Assembly (NCBI GenBank): GCA_946408995.1
Contig: CAMJUL010000045.1
Span: 1 to 33,153 of the forward strand
Direction: 5' to 3'
Length of the DNA stretch: 33,153 bases
Source of the DNA: an uncultured Clostridia bacterium
GTDB taxonomy: Bacteria; Bacillota; Clostridia; Christensenellales; Aristaeellaceae
This document shows, in pieces, positions 23,833-31,766 of this stretch. The first letter of the stretch is position 1. Every line of letters begins with the position of its first letter. The notes beneath the pieces were generated by a model. It had not been told where the DNA came from. It saw nothing but the letters and a program-made list of their open reading frames with translations, and did no database searches. Position numbers and translations under genes: made by a program.

Positions 23833-24795
23833 ATGACCGGTATCCAGCAAGGCGGCCGGCGGAGTATGCCGGCGGAAAAGAAGCGCGGCTTTTTCCGCTC
23901 CCTGGGCAGACAATGGCAGCTGATGATCATGTCGGTGCCGATGCTGCTGTATGTGCTTCTGTTCAACTACGCGCCCATGTGGGGCTGGATCAACGCTTTC
24001 CGCGATTACACCAACAAAAAGAATGTGGCCAAGGGGATCACCCCCTTCAACGGGCTGGACAACTTCCGCTGGCTCTTCGGACGGCCGGACTTCTTCCAGG
24101 CCATCCGCAATACCCTGGCCATGAGCGTCATCAACCTGGTATTCGGCACCTTTTCCGCCATTCTGCTTGCGGTGCTGCTCAATGAGGTGCGCCGCAAGGG
24201 GTTCAAGCGCACCGTGCAGACGGTGACGTATCTGCCCCATTTTCTCTCCATGGTCATCGTGGTGAGCATGGCGCAGAACATTTTTGCCAGCAACGGCCCG
24301 GTCAACGCCCTGTTGATTTCCCTGGGCCTTGTGAAGGACCCGGTCTTCTGGCTGGGCGACGGCAAGTATTTCTGGTGGCTGGTAGGCATCATCAACGTCT
24401 GGAAGGAAGTCGGCTGGGGCACCATCATCTACATCTCCGCCATGACGGCCATTGATCCCTGCCTTTACGAGGCGGCCTCCATCGACGGTGCCGGGCGCTT
24501 CCAGCGCATCCTGCATGTGACCCTCCCCGGGATCAAGTCCACTTTTGTGATCCTGTTGATCATGAACATCGGACACCTGCTGGAAGCGGGGTTTGAGATC
24601 CAGTACCTGCTGGGGAACGTGCTGGTCAAAGACTATTCCAACACCATCGACATCTTCGTGCTGGAATACGGCACGGAGAAGCTGAACATCGGCGTGGCAA
24701 CTGCCGCCGGCATGTTCAAGAGCGTGGTCGCCATCATTCTCCTGGTGGGCGCAAACTTTATTTCCAGGCGCCTGGGTGAAGATACGCTGATTTAA
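23833..24795 (+). CDS. ABC transporter permease, LplB/YteP type
   Basis: A 320-residue inner-membrane subunit with about six TM helices. The cytoplasmic EAA loop is present as YEAASIDGAGRFQRILHVTLPGI. The N-terminal phrase LFNYAPMWGWINAFRDY is characteristic of the LplB group. The ATG at 23833 is chosen because GGAAAGGGG lies about 9 nt upstream; a longer frame beginning at 23791 starts inside the hairpin. The gene is followed after 9 nt by the second permease. No ATPase gene is present in the operon, so a shared MsmX-like ATPase encoded elsewhere is expected. Confidence 0.93.
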   Translation: MTGIQQGGRRSMPAEKKRGFFRSLGRQWQLMIMSVPMLLYVLLFNYAPMWGWINAFRDYTNKKNVAKGITPFNGLDNFRWLFGRPDFFQAIRNTLAMSVINLVFGTFSAILLAVLLNEVRRKGFKRTVQTVTYLPHFLSMVIVVSMAQNIFASNGPVNALLISLGLVKDPVFWLGDGKYFWWLVGIINVWKEVGWGTIIYISAMTAIDPCLYEAASIDGAGRFQRILHVTLPGIKSTFVILLIMNIGHLLEAGFEIQYLLGNVLVKDYSNTIDIFVLEYGTEKLNIGVATAAGMFKSVVAIILLVGANFISRRLGEDTLI

Positions 24796-24804
24796 GGGGG
24801 GCAG

Positions 24805-25731
24805 ATGGATATGACTTCTGCAGCGGTTAAACAGGTCCAACGAAAAAGAATGCACCGGGATAGGGTGTTCCCCATCGTCAATACGATCCTTCTGTGTCTT
24901 TTGATGTTCGTAACGCTGTATCCCGTTATCAATACGGTAGCCTACTCCTTCAACGACGGCACCGATGCGGTGCGCGGCGGCATCGGCCTGTGGCCAAGGG
25001 TATTCAGCCTCAAAAGCTATGAGGCCATCATGGCCGACAAGGCCGTGTACCAGGCTGCGTGGATTTCCGCCTCCAAGACCGTGCTCATCACGCTGCTGAA
25101 CCTGTTCTGGACCGGCATGCTGGCCTTTGCCCTGAGCCGGAAGGAATACGTTCTGCGCAAGTTCATCACCACCGTCATGGTACTGACCATGTACATCAAC
25201 GCCGGACTGATCCCTACCTATCTTCTGATTTCCAAAACCCTGGGACTGTCCAAGAGCTATTGGGTGTATATCATCCCCTCCATGTTCTCCTGCTTCAATA
25301 TGATTGTGATCCGCACCTATATCGCCGGCCTCCCCGATGCCCTTGTGGAATCGGCCCGGATCGACGGTGCGGGAGACATCCGGGTCTACTGGCAGATCAT
25401 CTTCCCCCTGTGCACCCCGGTGCTGGCCACAGTGGCCCTGTTTGTGGCTGTAGGCAGCTGGAACAGCTGGTTTGATACCCATCTGTACTGTGCCGGGCAA
25501 AAGCAGCTGCATTCCCTGCAGTATCTGCTTAAAATGAAGCTGGCCACCACCCAGGCCAGTGCCAATGCGGCTAAGACCAGTGCCGATGCCCTCAAGACCA
25601 CGACCCTGACCACCCCCATCACCATCCGGGCAGCCATCACGGTCATTTCCACCGTGCCGATCCTGGTGGTGTATCCCTTCCTGCAGAAGTACTTTGTCAC
25701 CGGCATGGCGCTTGGCAGTGTCAAGGGCTGA
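24805..25731 (+). CDS. ABC transporter permease, LplC/YtcP type
   Basis: A 308-residue partner permease with about six TM helices. The EAA loop reads VESARIDGAGDIRVYWQIIFPL. The C-terminus ends in YPFLQKYFVTGMALGSVKG, the typical closing phrase of the LplC/CUT1 permease group. An insert rich in Ala, Thr and Ser (about 249-275, TTQASANAAKTSADALKTTT) lies in the loop before the last TM helix. GGGGGG precedes the start. It is cotranscribed with the first permease and probably with the AraC gene 67 nt downstream. Confidence 0.93.
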   Translation: MDMTSAAVKQVQRKRMHRDRVFPIVNTILLCLLMFVTLYPVINTVAYSFNDGTDAVRGGIGLWPRVFSLKSYEAIMADKAVYQAAWISASKTVLITLLNLFWTGMLAFALSRKEYVLRKFITTVMVLTMYINAGLIPTYLLISKTLGLSKSYWVYIIPSMFSCFNMIVIRTYIAGLPDALVESARIDGAGDIRVYWQIIFPLCTPVLATVALFVAVGSWNSWFDTHLYCAGQKQLHSLQYLLKMKLATTQASANAAKTSADALKTTTLTTPITIRAAITVISTVPILVVYPFLQKYFVTGMALGSVKG

Positions 25732-25741
25732 TCCCGATGCG

Positions 25742-25798
25742 AAAGGAGGTGTCTCTCCGGACGGTTCCCCCGCTTTTGCACCGTACCGGGGACGGGCC
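25742..25798 (+). promoter_or_regulatory. Structured leader of the AraC gene: strong Shine-Dalgarno followed by a hairpin
   Basis: AAAGGAGGT (25742-25750) is an almost perfect ribosome site, yet no in-frame start lies at normal distance; the best start is the ATG at 25799. Between them CCGGACGGT (25757-25765) can pair with ACCGTACCGG (25780-25789, one bulged A). Folding would shorten the effective spacer from 48 nt to about 15 nt. Confidence 0.45.
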
Positions 25799-26701
25799 AT
25801 GACCACTCGAATCATCCGCGTTCCCAATTCCCCCGGCCGCGAGGAGGACGGCTTCAGGGTCCTGCAGGAAAAGCAGGAGTACGCCACCTACCCGGACGAC
25901 TCCTCCTTCCGGCTGTGGTTTTCCGACGTAGCCTGGACCTATGAAAGCCACTACCATTCCGCCGTGGAAGCGGTATTGACCCTGAAGGGAAGCGTAGAGT
26001 ACAAGGCCGGCGGGCAAAGCTATTCGGTCCGGGAGGGGGACGTCATCCTTGTCCCGCCGGACATGCAGCACGAGCTTTCCATGGACGCAAGCAGCCGGCG
26101 CTACCTGTACCTGTTCGAACCGGACGTTCTGATGGAGATGCGGGATTTCAAGCGTCAGGCGGAGTCCTTCAACCGGGTCTTCCTCCTCAACGACCAATCC
26201 GAGGTCCATACGCGCATCCGGGATTTGCTGCTTGAGGCCGCGGAGGTCTACAACCGGCACGAACCCATGTGGAACACCCTCTGCAACAGCTACGTGCTGC
26301 AGATCTACGCCCTGCTGGGGCAAAAGTACCTCTCCGCCGCCCAGCGGCCCCGCACCCGGGCCGAGACCCGCATGGATTCAGAATCCATCAACAACACCCT
26401 GACCTACATCAGCAACCATTACGCCCAGGAACTGACCCTGGAGGAGGTGGCCGAGTTCGCCGGCTTCAGCAAATTCTATTTCTCCAGGACCTTCAAAAAG
26501 CAGACCGGCTATTCCTTCAAGGATTATCTGTGCCAGAAACGGCTTCAGGTGGCCTCGGACCTGCTGATCCGCACCCGCAAATCCATGCGGGACATCGCCG
26601 TGGAAAGCGGCTTTGGCAGCGTGACCACCTTCAACCGGGCCTTCCGGGAACGCCGGGGCTGCACCCCCACGGAATACCGGATCATCTACGGCTCCTTCTG
26701 A
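25799..26701 (+). CDS. AraC-family transcriptional regulator with cupin sensor domain
   Basis: This 300-residue regulator has an N-terminal sugar-sensing cupin: SHYHSAVEAVLTLKGSVEYKAGG (50-72) and GDVILVPPDMQHEL (80-93). The C-terminal part (about 195-297) has two helix-turn-helix motifs. The first reads LTLEEVAEFAGFSKFYFSRTFKKQTG and the second MRDIAVESGFGSVTTFNRAFRERRGCTPTEYR. It most likely controls the transporter operon in which it lies, in response to the imported sugar; this is inference from position. The ATG at 25799 gives a normal cupin start. Longer frames run back into the permease gene. A terminator follows. Confidence 0.92.
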   Translation: MTTRIIRVPNSPGREEDGFRVLQEKQEYATYPDDSSFRLWFSDVAWTYESHYHSAVEAVLTLKGSVEYKAGGQSYSVREGDVILVPPDMQHELSMDASSRRYLYLFEPDVLMEMRDFKRQAESFNRVFLLNDQSEVHTRIRDLLLEAAEVYNRHEPMWNTLCNSYVLQIYALLGQKYLSAAQRPRTRAETRMDSESINNTLTYISNHYAQELTLEEVAEFAGFSKFYFSRTFKKQTGYSFKDYLCQKRLQVASDLLIRTRKSMRDIAVESGFGSVTTFNRAFRERRGCTPTEYRIIYGSF

Positions 26702-26715
26702 TCCCAGTCAAAACG

Positions 26716-26753
26716 CCCCTTCCCCGGGCGGCAGCGCTCCGGGAAGGGGTTTT
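26716..26753 (+). terminator. Terminator of the ABC transporter/AraC operon
   Basis: CCCCTTCCCCGG (26716-26727) pairs with CCGGGAAGGGG (26739-26749) with one bulge and is followed by TTTTCT, just after the AraC stop. Confidence 0.8.
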
Positions 26754-26787
26754 CTGCGTCCTTTGGGCCCTTCCCCTGAGGACGGGA

Positions 26788-26816
26788 TTGCGGTCCGCCT
26801 GATTTTATGCTATAAA
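26788..26816 (+). promoter_or_regulatory. Strong promoter of the TtcA-like gene
   Basis: TTGCGG (26788-26793), a 17-bp spacer and TATAAA (26811-26816) form a good sigma-A promoter, with an extended TG at 26808-26809. Transcription would start near 26823, leaving a leader of about 27 nt. Confidence 0.75.
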
Positions 26817-26849
26817 ACATACACAGACTCCAGCCCGAAGGAGAAGCCC

Positions 26850-27698
26850 ATGTCAAGACCGCTTGAACGCCACGAGGAGATCGAACGCTCCATCATCAAA
26901 AAATACCGGAAGGAGCTGTGGGCCCCTTTTGTGACCGCCATCAAAAAATACGATTTGATCCAGGCGGGCGACCGCATCTGCGTGTGCATCTCCGGCGGCA
27001 AGGATTCCATGCTGATGGCCAAGCTCTTCCAGATGCTTCAGCGGGTCACCGAGATCCCCTTCGATACGGAATTCCTGCTGATGGACCCGGGCTACAACGC
27101 AGAAAACCGCCGGAGAATCGAGGAAAACGCCGCCCTGCTGCGCATCCCCCTCAACGTGCGGGAAAGCGACATCTTCCGGGCGGTGCAGAACGTGGAAAAG
27201 AACCCCTGCTACCTGTGCGCCCGGATGCGCCGGGGCTATCTGTACCGCTTTGCCCGGGACCTTGGCTGCAACAAGATCGCCCTGGGCCATCATTTCAACG
27301 ATGTCATCGAGACCACCGTCATGGCCCTGTTTTACGCCTCCATGCTGCAGGGCATGATGCCCCGGGTGCGCAGCAAAAACTTCGAGGGCATGGAACTGAT
27401 CCGCCCCATGTACCGCATCCGGGAGGAAGACATCCTGGCCTGGTGCCGCTTCAACGGCCTTCGGTTCATCCAATGCGCCTGCCGCTTTACCGAGGCCGCC
27501 GGAGAGGATGAGCACTTGTCCAAACGCAAGGAGATCAAGCAGCTGCTCAGGACCCTGCGCGAGAACAACCCGGACATCGAGAAGAGCGTTTTCAACGCCG
27601 TCCACGCGGTCTGCGTGGACACCTTCCCCGGCTGGAAAACGGGGAAGGAGGAGCACAGCTTCCTTGAGAACTGGGACCGCTCTCCCCGGGAGGATTAA
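26850..27698 (+). CDS. TtcA-like tRNA thiolation protein (PP-loop ATPase)
   Basis: This 282-residue protein of the TtcA/TtuA superfamily activates tRNA by adenylation before sulfur insertion. The PP-loop is ICVCISGGKDSMLMAKL with SGGKDS at 48-53. The CxxC pair that helps hold an Fe-S cluster is C120/C123 in NPCYLCARMRRGYLY, and a further Cys pair occurs in RFIQCACRF. IALGHHFNDVIETTVMALFY is the second family signature. The ATG at 26850 follows AAGGAG at good spacing; the upstream extension of the frame is in the promoter. Whether it makes 2-thiocytidine or another thiolated base is not decidable here. Confidence 0.88.
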   Translation: MSRPLERHEEIERSIIKKYRKELWAPFVTAIKKYDLIQAGDRICVCISGGKDSMLMAKLFQMLQRVTEIPFDTEFLLMDPGYNAENRRRIEENAALLRIPLNVRESDIFRAVQNVEKNPCYLCARMRRGYLYRFARDLGCNKIALGHHFNDVIETTVMALFYASMLQGMMPRVRSKNFEGMELIRPMYRIREEDILAWCRFNGLRFIQCACRFTEAAGEDEHLSKRKEIKQLLRTLRENNPDIEKSVFNAVHAVCVDTFPGWKTGKEEHSFLENWDRSPRED

Positions 27699-27701
27699 GC
27701 G

Positions 27702-27758
27702 CGTCAAAAAAAGCCCCGTCCCGGAGCGTTTGGCCCGGGGACGGGGCTTTTTTTGACG
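27702..27758. terminator. Bidirectional terminator between convergent genes
   Basis: A long near-perfect inverted repeat has GCCCCGTCCCGG (27713-27724) facing CCGGGGACGGGGC (27735-27747). It is flanked by seven A on the left and seven T on the right. Outer GTC/GAC bases pair as well. It can stop both the TtcA-like transcript and the minus-strand DnaK operon. Confidence 0.92.
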
Positions 27759-27762
27759 TTTT

Positions 27763-28161
27763 TCAGGTGTTCTGGTCGTACTCCCTGGCACAGCGGGGAC
27801 ATTTTCCATGTACGTGCCCCTGCCCCCGTCTGAGGCGGATCAGGGTTTTGCACTGGGCGCAGCGGAAGTATTTGTATTCCTTGCGGTTTTTCTGCCGGAT
27901 GATGAACTGCCTTGTTTTTTTCCGGATGCCCTCGGTCCGGCTCATAAAGACCGCGTTTTCCTGCTGCCGCCTCTCCACGTTCCTGGACAGCATCCGGAAA
28001 ACGCAGTAGCCCAGCCCCGCCAGGGAAAGCAGCGACGCCCCCGGCACGAAGGAAAGCAGCAGCGAAACGGCCAGGACGCACAGGCCCAGCGGGTCCGCCC
28101 CGTTCCTTCCGGTCATCCATTTTTGAAATCCGGCGGAAAGATTGCTCAGAAAATTCTTCAT
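27763..28161 (-). CDS. Small membrane protein with C-terminal zinc ribbon
   Basis: A 132-residue protein with a hydrophobic region (about 24-57, probably two short TM helices or one hairpin), a basic linker and a C-terminal zinc ribbon formed by CAQC (101-104) and CPRC (121-124). Basic residues on both sides suggest the ribbon faces the cytoplasm. It is the last gene of the DnaK/DUF5685/J-domain operon, 37 nt after the J gene, with AAAGGA upstream. Function unknown; it may dock the chaperone or a nucleic acid at the membrane. The zinc ribbon-plus-TM design recalls the protein at 5001-7304 in the other Hsp70 locus. Confidence 0.8.
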   Translation of the reverse strand: MKNFLSNLSAGFQKWMTGRNGADPLGLCVLAVSLLLSFVPGASLLSLAGLGYCVFRMLSRNVERRQQENAVFMSRTEGIRKKTRQFIIRQKNRKEYKYFRCAQCKTLIRLRRGQGHVHGKCPRCAREYDQNT

Positions 28162-28198
28162 GATCCGATCCTTTCAATGAACTCTATAGAATCCTTGG

Positions 28199-28954
28199 TC
28201 AGCAGCAGCAAAAGAAGGGCATGAAGCGGCCCCCCACACAGCAGTTGAACAGCATGCACGCCGCCCAGGCAGTCATGCAGGAGGGATTGAAGCCCGCCGT
28301 ATGGCCACTCTGCTGCCGGTAGCCGAAGCCCGGTCCCTCCAGGCTTTCCAGCAGGGAACGGTAATCCGGATCGTCCGGATCCATGCGCGCGGCGTTCCTT
28401 GCGTGGTTCAGCGCGGCCAGGGTGTTTCCCAGGCCCCGGTTGGCCAGGGCGGACAGATAATGCCAGGCCGCGTCGTGGGCCGTCATCCGGTTCAGAAGCT
28501 GCAGGGCGCTCTGGTACCGCCCCGCCAGAATGTCCTCCGAGGCCGTCTGCAGTTCCGCGTCGTCATACACCCGGCTTCGGGGCCGGTACCCGTAGGCCTG
28601 GCCCGCGCCGGACTGCCCGCCGAAGCCCCCGAAGGGGCCAAAGGGCCCGAACCCGTAGCCAAAGGGGTCCCCGGACCGGCCGTAGCCTCCGCCCCCATAG
28701 CCGTAGCCTGCGCCCTGGGAGCCCTGGGAGGACGACTGCCCGTAAGAACCGCTCTGATAGGCGCCCCCGCTCTTTTTGATGCGCATGGCCTCCGCGTAGG
28801 CTTCGTTGATCTCCTTCATTTTGATTTCCGCGCCCTGCGGATCATCGGGGTTCAGGTCGGGATGGTATTTTTTTGCCAGATTCCTGTAAGCGGCCTTGAT
28901 CTCCTCCTCCGTCGCGGTGGACGGGATACCAAGGGTCCGGAATGGGTCGTTCAC
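28199..28954 (-). CDS. J-domain protein with Gly/Tyr-rich linker and Cys-rich tail
   Basis: A 251-residue DnaJ-like co-chaperone. The N-terminal J domain (1-60) has [31 protein letters not shown] with HPD at 31-33. A low-complexity Gly/Ser/Tyr/Phe-rich segment follows (64-127). A TPR-like helical part (133-205, with [31 protein letters not shown]) comes next. The tail is Cys-rich (C226, C233, C238, C239, C249-C251), ending in [11 protein letters not shown]. It lacks the DnaJ zinc-finger and substrate domains, so it is a specialised J protein. The GTG start at 28954 overlaps the upstream stop (GTGA) and has AAGGAGG. It should activate the DnaK of the same operon. Confidence 0.92.
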   Translation of the reverse strand: MNDPFRTLGIPSTATEEEIKAAYRNLAKKYHPDLNPDDPQGAEIKMKEINEAYAEAMRIKKSGGAYQSGSYGQSSSQGSQGAGYGYGGGGYGRSGDPFGYGFGPFGPFGGFGGQSGAGQAYGYRPRSRVYDDAELQTASEDILAGRYQSALQLLNRMTAHDAAWHYLSALANRGLGNTLAALNHARNAARMDPDDPDYRSLLESLEGPGFGYRQQSGHTAGFNPSCMTAWAACMLFNCCVGGRFMPFFCCC

Positions 28955-29844
28955 GCTTCCTCCTTGTCCTGCCCGGCGGCGCAGTCCTCCCCGCCGGCGT
29001 TTTCCCCGCTGTCCCCCGGGCCGCCTTTTCGCCTGGAAAGGATCGCGGAGTATCGGTTCCACACCCCATCATATATCACATTCCGTATCAGGTCCACATC
29101 TTTTTCCAGCGGAAGCATCTCCAGAGCCTCATTGGCGCGTCCCATCATCACGGTCAGGGCGTCCTGCACCACTTCCTCATAATCCGCCTGGGCGTGAAGG
29201 GCTTTCAGGGGATTGAAGCGGCCCTTTTTCAGGTCCGCGTCATAGTCCTCCCAGGCGTCCATCAGGTAGATGAACTGCCCCAGGGCGTGGCCTGCCCCGT
29301 AAAGGAAGGGGGCAAAGGAATCCTCCTTCCATACGAAGACCGACCCCAGCATCTGCCCGCACAGCCCGGACAGGCTGTCCGCGTCCTGCCGATCCGCTTC
29401 CTCGGCCGCCCGGATGGCCTCGAGGGCCTTCCAAACCCCCTCCGCCTGCCGGGGATACCGGGCGCGGATCTCCTCCACGGTCCCCTCCAGCCGTTTGGCC
29501 ATGCGCGCCTGGGCGGGGCTGTTTTCATCCCGGGCGTTGTCCAGGCACTTGTAATAGGCAAGCAGCAGGTTCATGTCCGCGGCGTATTCCGTGGCGGCGC
29601 TCCTTGCATAGGCCCGCCTGCGGACCGGATGGATCAGGCAGGCGGCGCAGCCCGAGGTCTCCCCGGGCTCGTACAGGCTTCCAAGCAGCAGGGACAAAAA
29701 GGTCATGTCGTTGCTCAGCGTCAGCCTTCCCACCGCCCCGGCCCGGTCCTTCAGCGCCCGACACAGCCCGCAGTAGCAGGCCTTGTACCTTTTCCGACGC
29801 TCTTCCTCCAGTTTGTCCGGCGCGATATCGATGTATCCGAACAA
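28951..29844 (-). CDS. DUF5685 family protein
   Basis: This 297-residue mostly helical protein belongs to a family common in Clostridia next to DnaJ and DnaK genes and without known function. Typical features are the N-terminal MFGYI, the Cys motif CYCGLCRAL (C23, C25, C28), a second pair GCAAC (about 70-73) and an acidic helix [23 protein letters not shown]. The Cys residues could bind metal; the Asp-rich helix recalls the metal-binding DDxxD helices of prenyl synthases, which is only a resemblance. Translation starts at TTG with GGAGGGG upstream. The ORF overlaps the J gene by 4 nt and follows dnaK by 21 nt. A charged tail ends the protein. Confidence 0.85.
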   Translation of the reverse strand: MFGYIDIAPDKLEEERRKRYKACYCGLCRALKDRAGAVGRLTLSNDMTFLSLLLGSLYEPGETSGCAACLIHPVRRRAYARSAATEYAADMNLLLAYYKCLDNARDENSPAQARMAKRLEGTVEEIRARYPRQAEGVWKALEAIRAAEEADRQDADSLSGLCGQMLGSVFVWKEDSFAPFLYGAGHALGQFIYLMDAWEDYDADLKKGRFNPLKALHAQADYEEVVQDALTVMMGRANEALEMLPLEKDVDLIRNVIYDGVWNRYSAILSRRKGGPGDSGENAGGEDCAAGQDKEEA

Positions 29845-29865
29845 GCGTTTTCCCCTCCGTCTCTC

Positions 29866-31617
29866 TCAAACCCCGTCGCAGGACCCGTCGTCATGGACGT
29901 CGTCGCGTTCCGTATAGATCCCCGCGCTTTCCAGCAGCCTCTCGAGGCGATCGCCTTCTTCCTCCGCAAGGCGTCCGTCCCCCGCGGAAACGGCGTCCTG
30001 CAGACGGCGCGTCAGGTCGTCCATGCGCTTGCGGTCCTCCTCCTTCAGCCTGCGCCTGAAGCGCTTTGCCTGGCCCAGAAGCACCTCCGCCCGGTGAAGG
30101 CGGTCCCTGTTTTCCTTTTCCTCCCGGTCCTTTCGGGCGTACATCTGTGCCTCCCGGACCGCCCGGTCCACTTCCTCCCGGCTCATGCCGCTGCCGCCGG
30201 TCACGGTAATGGCCTGTTCGCGGCCGGTCCCCTGGTCCCTGGCGGATACATGGACGATGCCGTTGGTGTCAATGGAGAAGGTGACCTCGATCTTGGGAAC
30301 CCCCGCCGGCGCCCTGCGGATGCCCTCCAGGCGGAATTTGCCCAGGGATTGGTTGTCGCTGGCCCGCTCCCGCTCCCCCTGCAGCACGTTGATCTCCACC
30401 GCGCTCTGGAACGGCGCCGCCGTGGTGAAGATCTGACTGTGCTGTACCGGCAGGGCCGTGTTGCGGTCGATGACCCGGGCAAACACGTCCCCCACGGTCT
30501 CGATGCCCAGGGAAAGCGGCGTAACGTCGATCAAAAGAAGTCCGCCCACCTTGCCGGTGAGCACGCCCCCCTGGATGCAGGCCCCCATGGCCACGCACTC
30601 GTCCGGGTTGATCCCCCTGAAGGGCTCAAGCCCCGTCAGGGAACGGACCTTCTCCTGCACCGCCGGAATGCGGGTGGACCCGCCCACCAGAAGCACCTTG
30701 GAAAGCTGTCCCTCCCGCAGGCCCGCGTCCTTCAGGGCCTGGCGGACCGGCGCTTCCGTAGCCGCCACCAGGTGGGCGGTCAGCTCGTTGAATCTGGCCC
30801 GGGTCAGTACCGTCTCCAGGTGCTTGGGACCCTCCGGTCCCTGGGCGATAAAGGGCAGGCTGACCGTGGCGCTCATGCCCGCGGACAGCTCGATCTTCGC
30901 CTTTTCCGCCGCCTCCCTCAGGCGGAACATGGCCGCCGGATCCCGGACGGGATCCACGTTTTCCTTCTTTTTGAGGTCCTCCACCAGGTATTTGACCACG
31001 CAGCGGTCAAAATCGTCCCCGCCCAGGTGGTTGTTTCCGGACGTGGCCAGGACCTGGATCACGTCCCGTGTGATCTCCAGGATACTGACGTCAAAGGTCC
31101 CGCCCCCAAGGTCGAACACCATGATCTTCTGGGGATCCTCCCGGTCGATGCCGTAAGCCAGGGCCGCGCTGGTGGGCTCGTTGATGATCCTTTCCACCTT
31201 CAGCCCCGCGATGGCGCCCGCGTCCTTGGTGGCCTGACGCTGGGCGTCGGTGAAATAGGCGGGCACCGTGATCACCGCATCCGTGACCGTCTCCCCCAGA
31301 TAGCGCTCGGCGTCCGCCTTCAATTTGCCAAGCACCATGGCGCTCAGCTGCTGGGGCGTAAAACGCTGTCCGTCGATCTCCACGGACCAGTCCGTCCCCA
31401 TTTCCCGTTTGACCGAGGAAAAGGTCCTGCCGGGATTGACCGCGGTCTGCCGGCGGGCCAGGCTGCCCACCAGGCGCTCCCCGTTCCTCCCGAAGGCCAC
31501 CACCGACGGGGTGGTCCGCTCCCCCTCCGCGTTGGGGATGACCGTGGCCTTTCCCCCCTCCATGACGGCCATGCAGGAATTGGTGGTGCCAAGATCGATC
31601 CCCAGCAGCTTTGACAT
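29866..31617 (-). CDS. dnaK: Molecular chaperone DnaK (Hsp70), operon without GrpE
   Basis: A 583-residue canonical Hsp70, somewhat shorter than DnaK proper (about 610-640). Motifs include IGIDLG-type start [11 protein letters not shown] (5-15), K70, [12 protein letters not shown] (E147), phosphate-2 [11 protein letters not shown] (168-178), [14 protein letters not shown] (308-321), the linker [16 protein letters not shown] and a full substrate-binding beta domain ending in [15 protein letters not shown]. The helical lid is short and the tail ([12 protein letters not shown]) lacks EEVD-like ends. AGGGGAGGA precedes the ATG. It heads an operon with DUF5685, a J protein and a zinc-ribbon membrane protein. 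No grpE or hrcA lies nearby, so it could be a second DnaK paralogue rather than the main heat-shock one. Confidence 0.93.
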   Translation of the reverse strand: MSKLLGIDLGTTNSCMAVMEGGKATVIPNAEGERTTPSVVAFGRNGERLVGSLARRQTAVNPGRTFSSVKREMGTDWSVEIDGQRFTPQQLSAMVLGKLKADAERYLGETVTDAVITVPAYFTDAQRQATKDAGAIAGLKVERIINEPTSAALAYGIDREDPQKIMVFDLGGGTFDVSILEITRDVIQVLATSGNNHLGGDDFDRCVVKYLVEDLKKKENVDPVRDPAAMFRLREAAEKAKIELSAGMSATVSLPFIAQGPEGPKHLETVLTRARFNELTAHLVAATEAPVRQALKDAGLREGQLSKVLLVGGSTRIPAVQEKVRSLTGLEPFRGINPDECVAMGACIQGGVLTGKVGGLLLIDVTPLSLGIETVGDVFARVIDRNTALPVQHSQIFTTAAPFQSAVEINVLQGERERASDNQSLGKFRLEGIRRAPAGVPKIEVTFSIDTNGIVHVSARDQGTGREQAITVTGGSGMSREEVDRAVREAQMYARKDREEKENRDRLHRAEVLLGQAKRFRRRLKEEDRKRMDDLTRRLQDAVSAGDGRLAEEEGDRLERLLESAGIYTERDDVHDDGSCDGV

Positions 31618-31700
31618 GACAAGTCCTCCCCTCCGCAGTGTGCCTGCCGTCGGCTGAAGGGCCCCTCGGCCCCGCCCGCCGCGCCCCGGGCGGCAGGTTC

Positions 31701-31732
31701 ATGATAGCATCCATTTGTAAATGGATTGTGAA
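31701..31732 (-). promoter_or_regulatory. Putative dnaK operon promoter with palindrome in a 20-bp spacer
   Basis: On the minus strand TTCACA (31727-31732) and TATCAT (31701-31706) form a promoter with a long 20-bp spacer. The spacer is almost entirely a perfect palindrome, ATCCATTT-GT-AAATGGAT (31709-31726). Overlong spacers with a central palindrome are typical of MerR-type activated promoters. No CIRCE element is seen. Confidence 0.55.
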
Positions 31733-31766
31733 CAGGCTGTGGTATCAGGCGTTCATGCTCCCATCG

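Noticed and set aside
25749-25802. 17-codon GTG frame beginning at the strong ribosome site before the AraC gene
   Set aside because: The start overlaps the ribosome site itself, so the spacing is impossible, and the peptide has no recognisable feature.
23824-25887. 687-codon minus-strand frame opposite both permeases
   Set aside because: The plus-strand permeases have clear TM helices and EAA loops; the antisense product has no family features.
28942-31614. Long open frame (890 codons) on the plus strand opposite dnaK
   Set aside because: Long antisense frames opposite dnaK are a known effect of its codon use in GC-rich genomes. The translation is rich in Pro, Gly, His and Arg and has no recognisable domain.
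31618-31766. CIRCE/HrcA operator before dnaK
   Set aside because: The only palindrome is ATCCATTT-GT-AAATGGAT, which does not match TTAGCACTC-N9-GAGTGCTAA.
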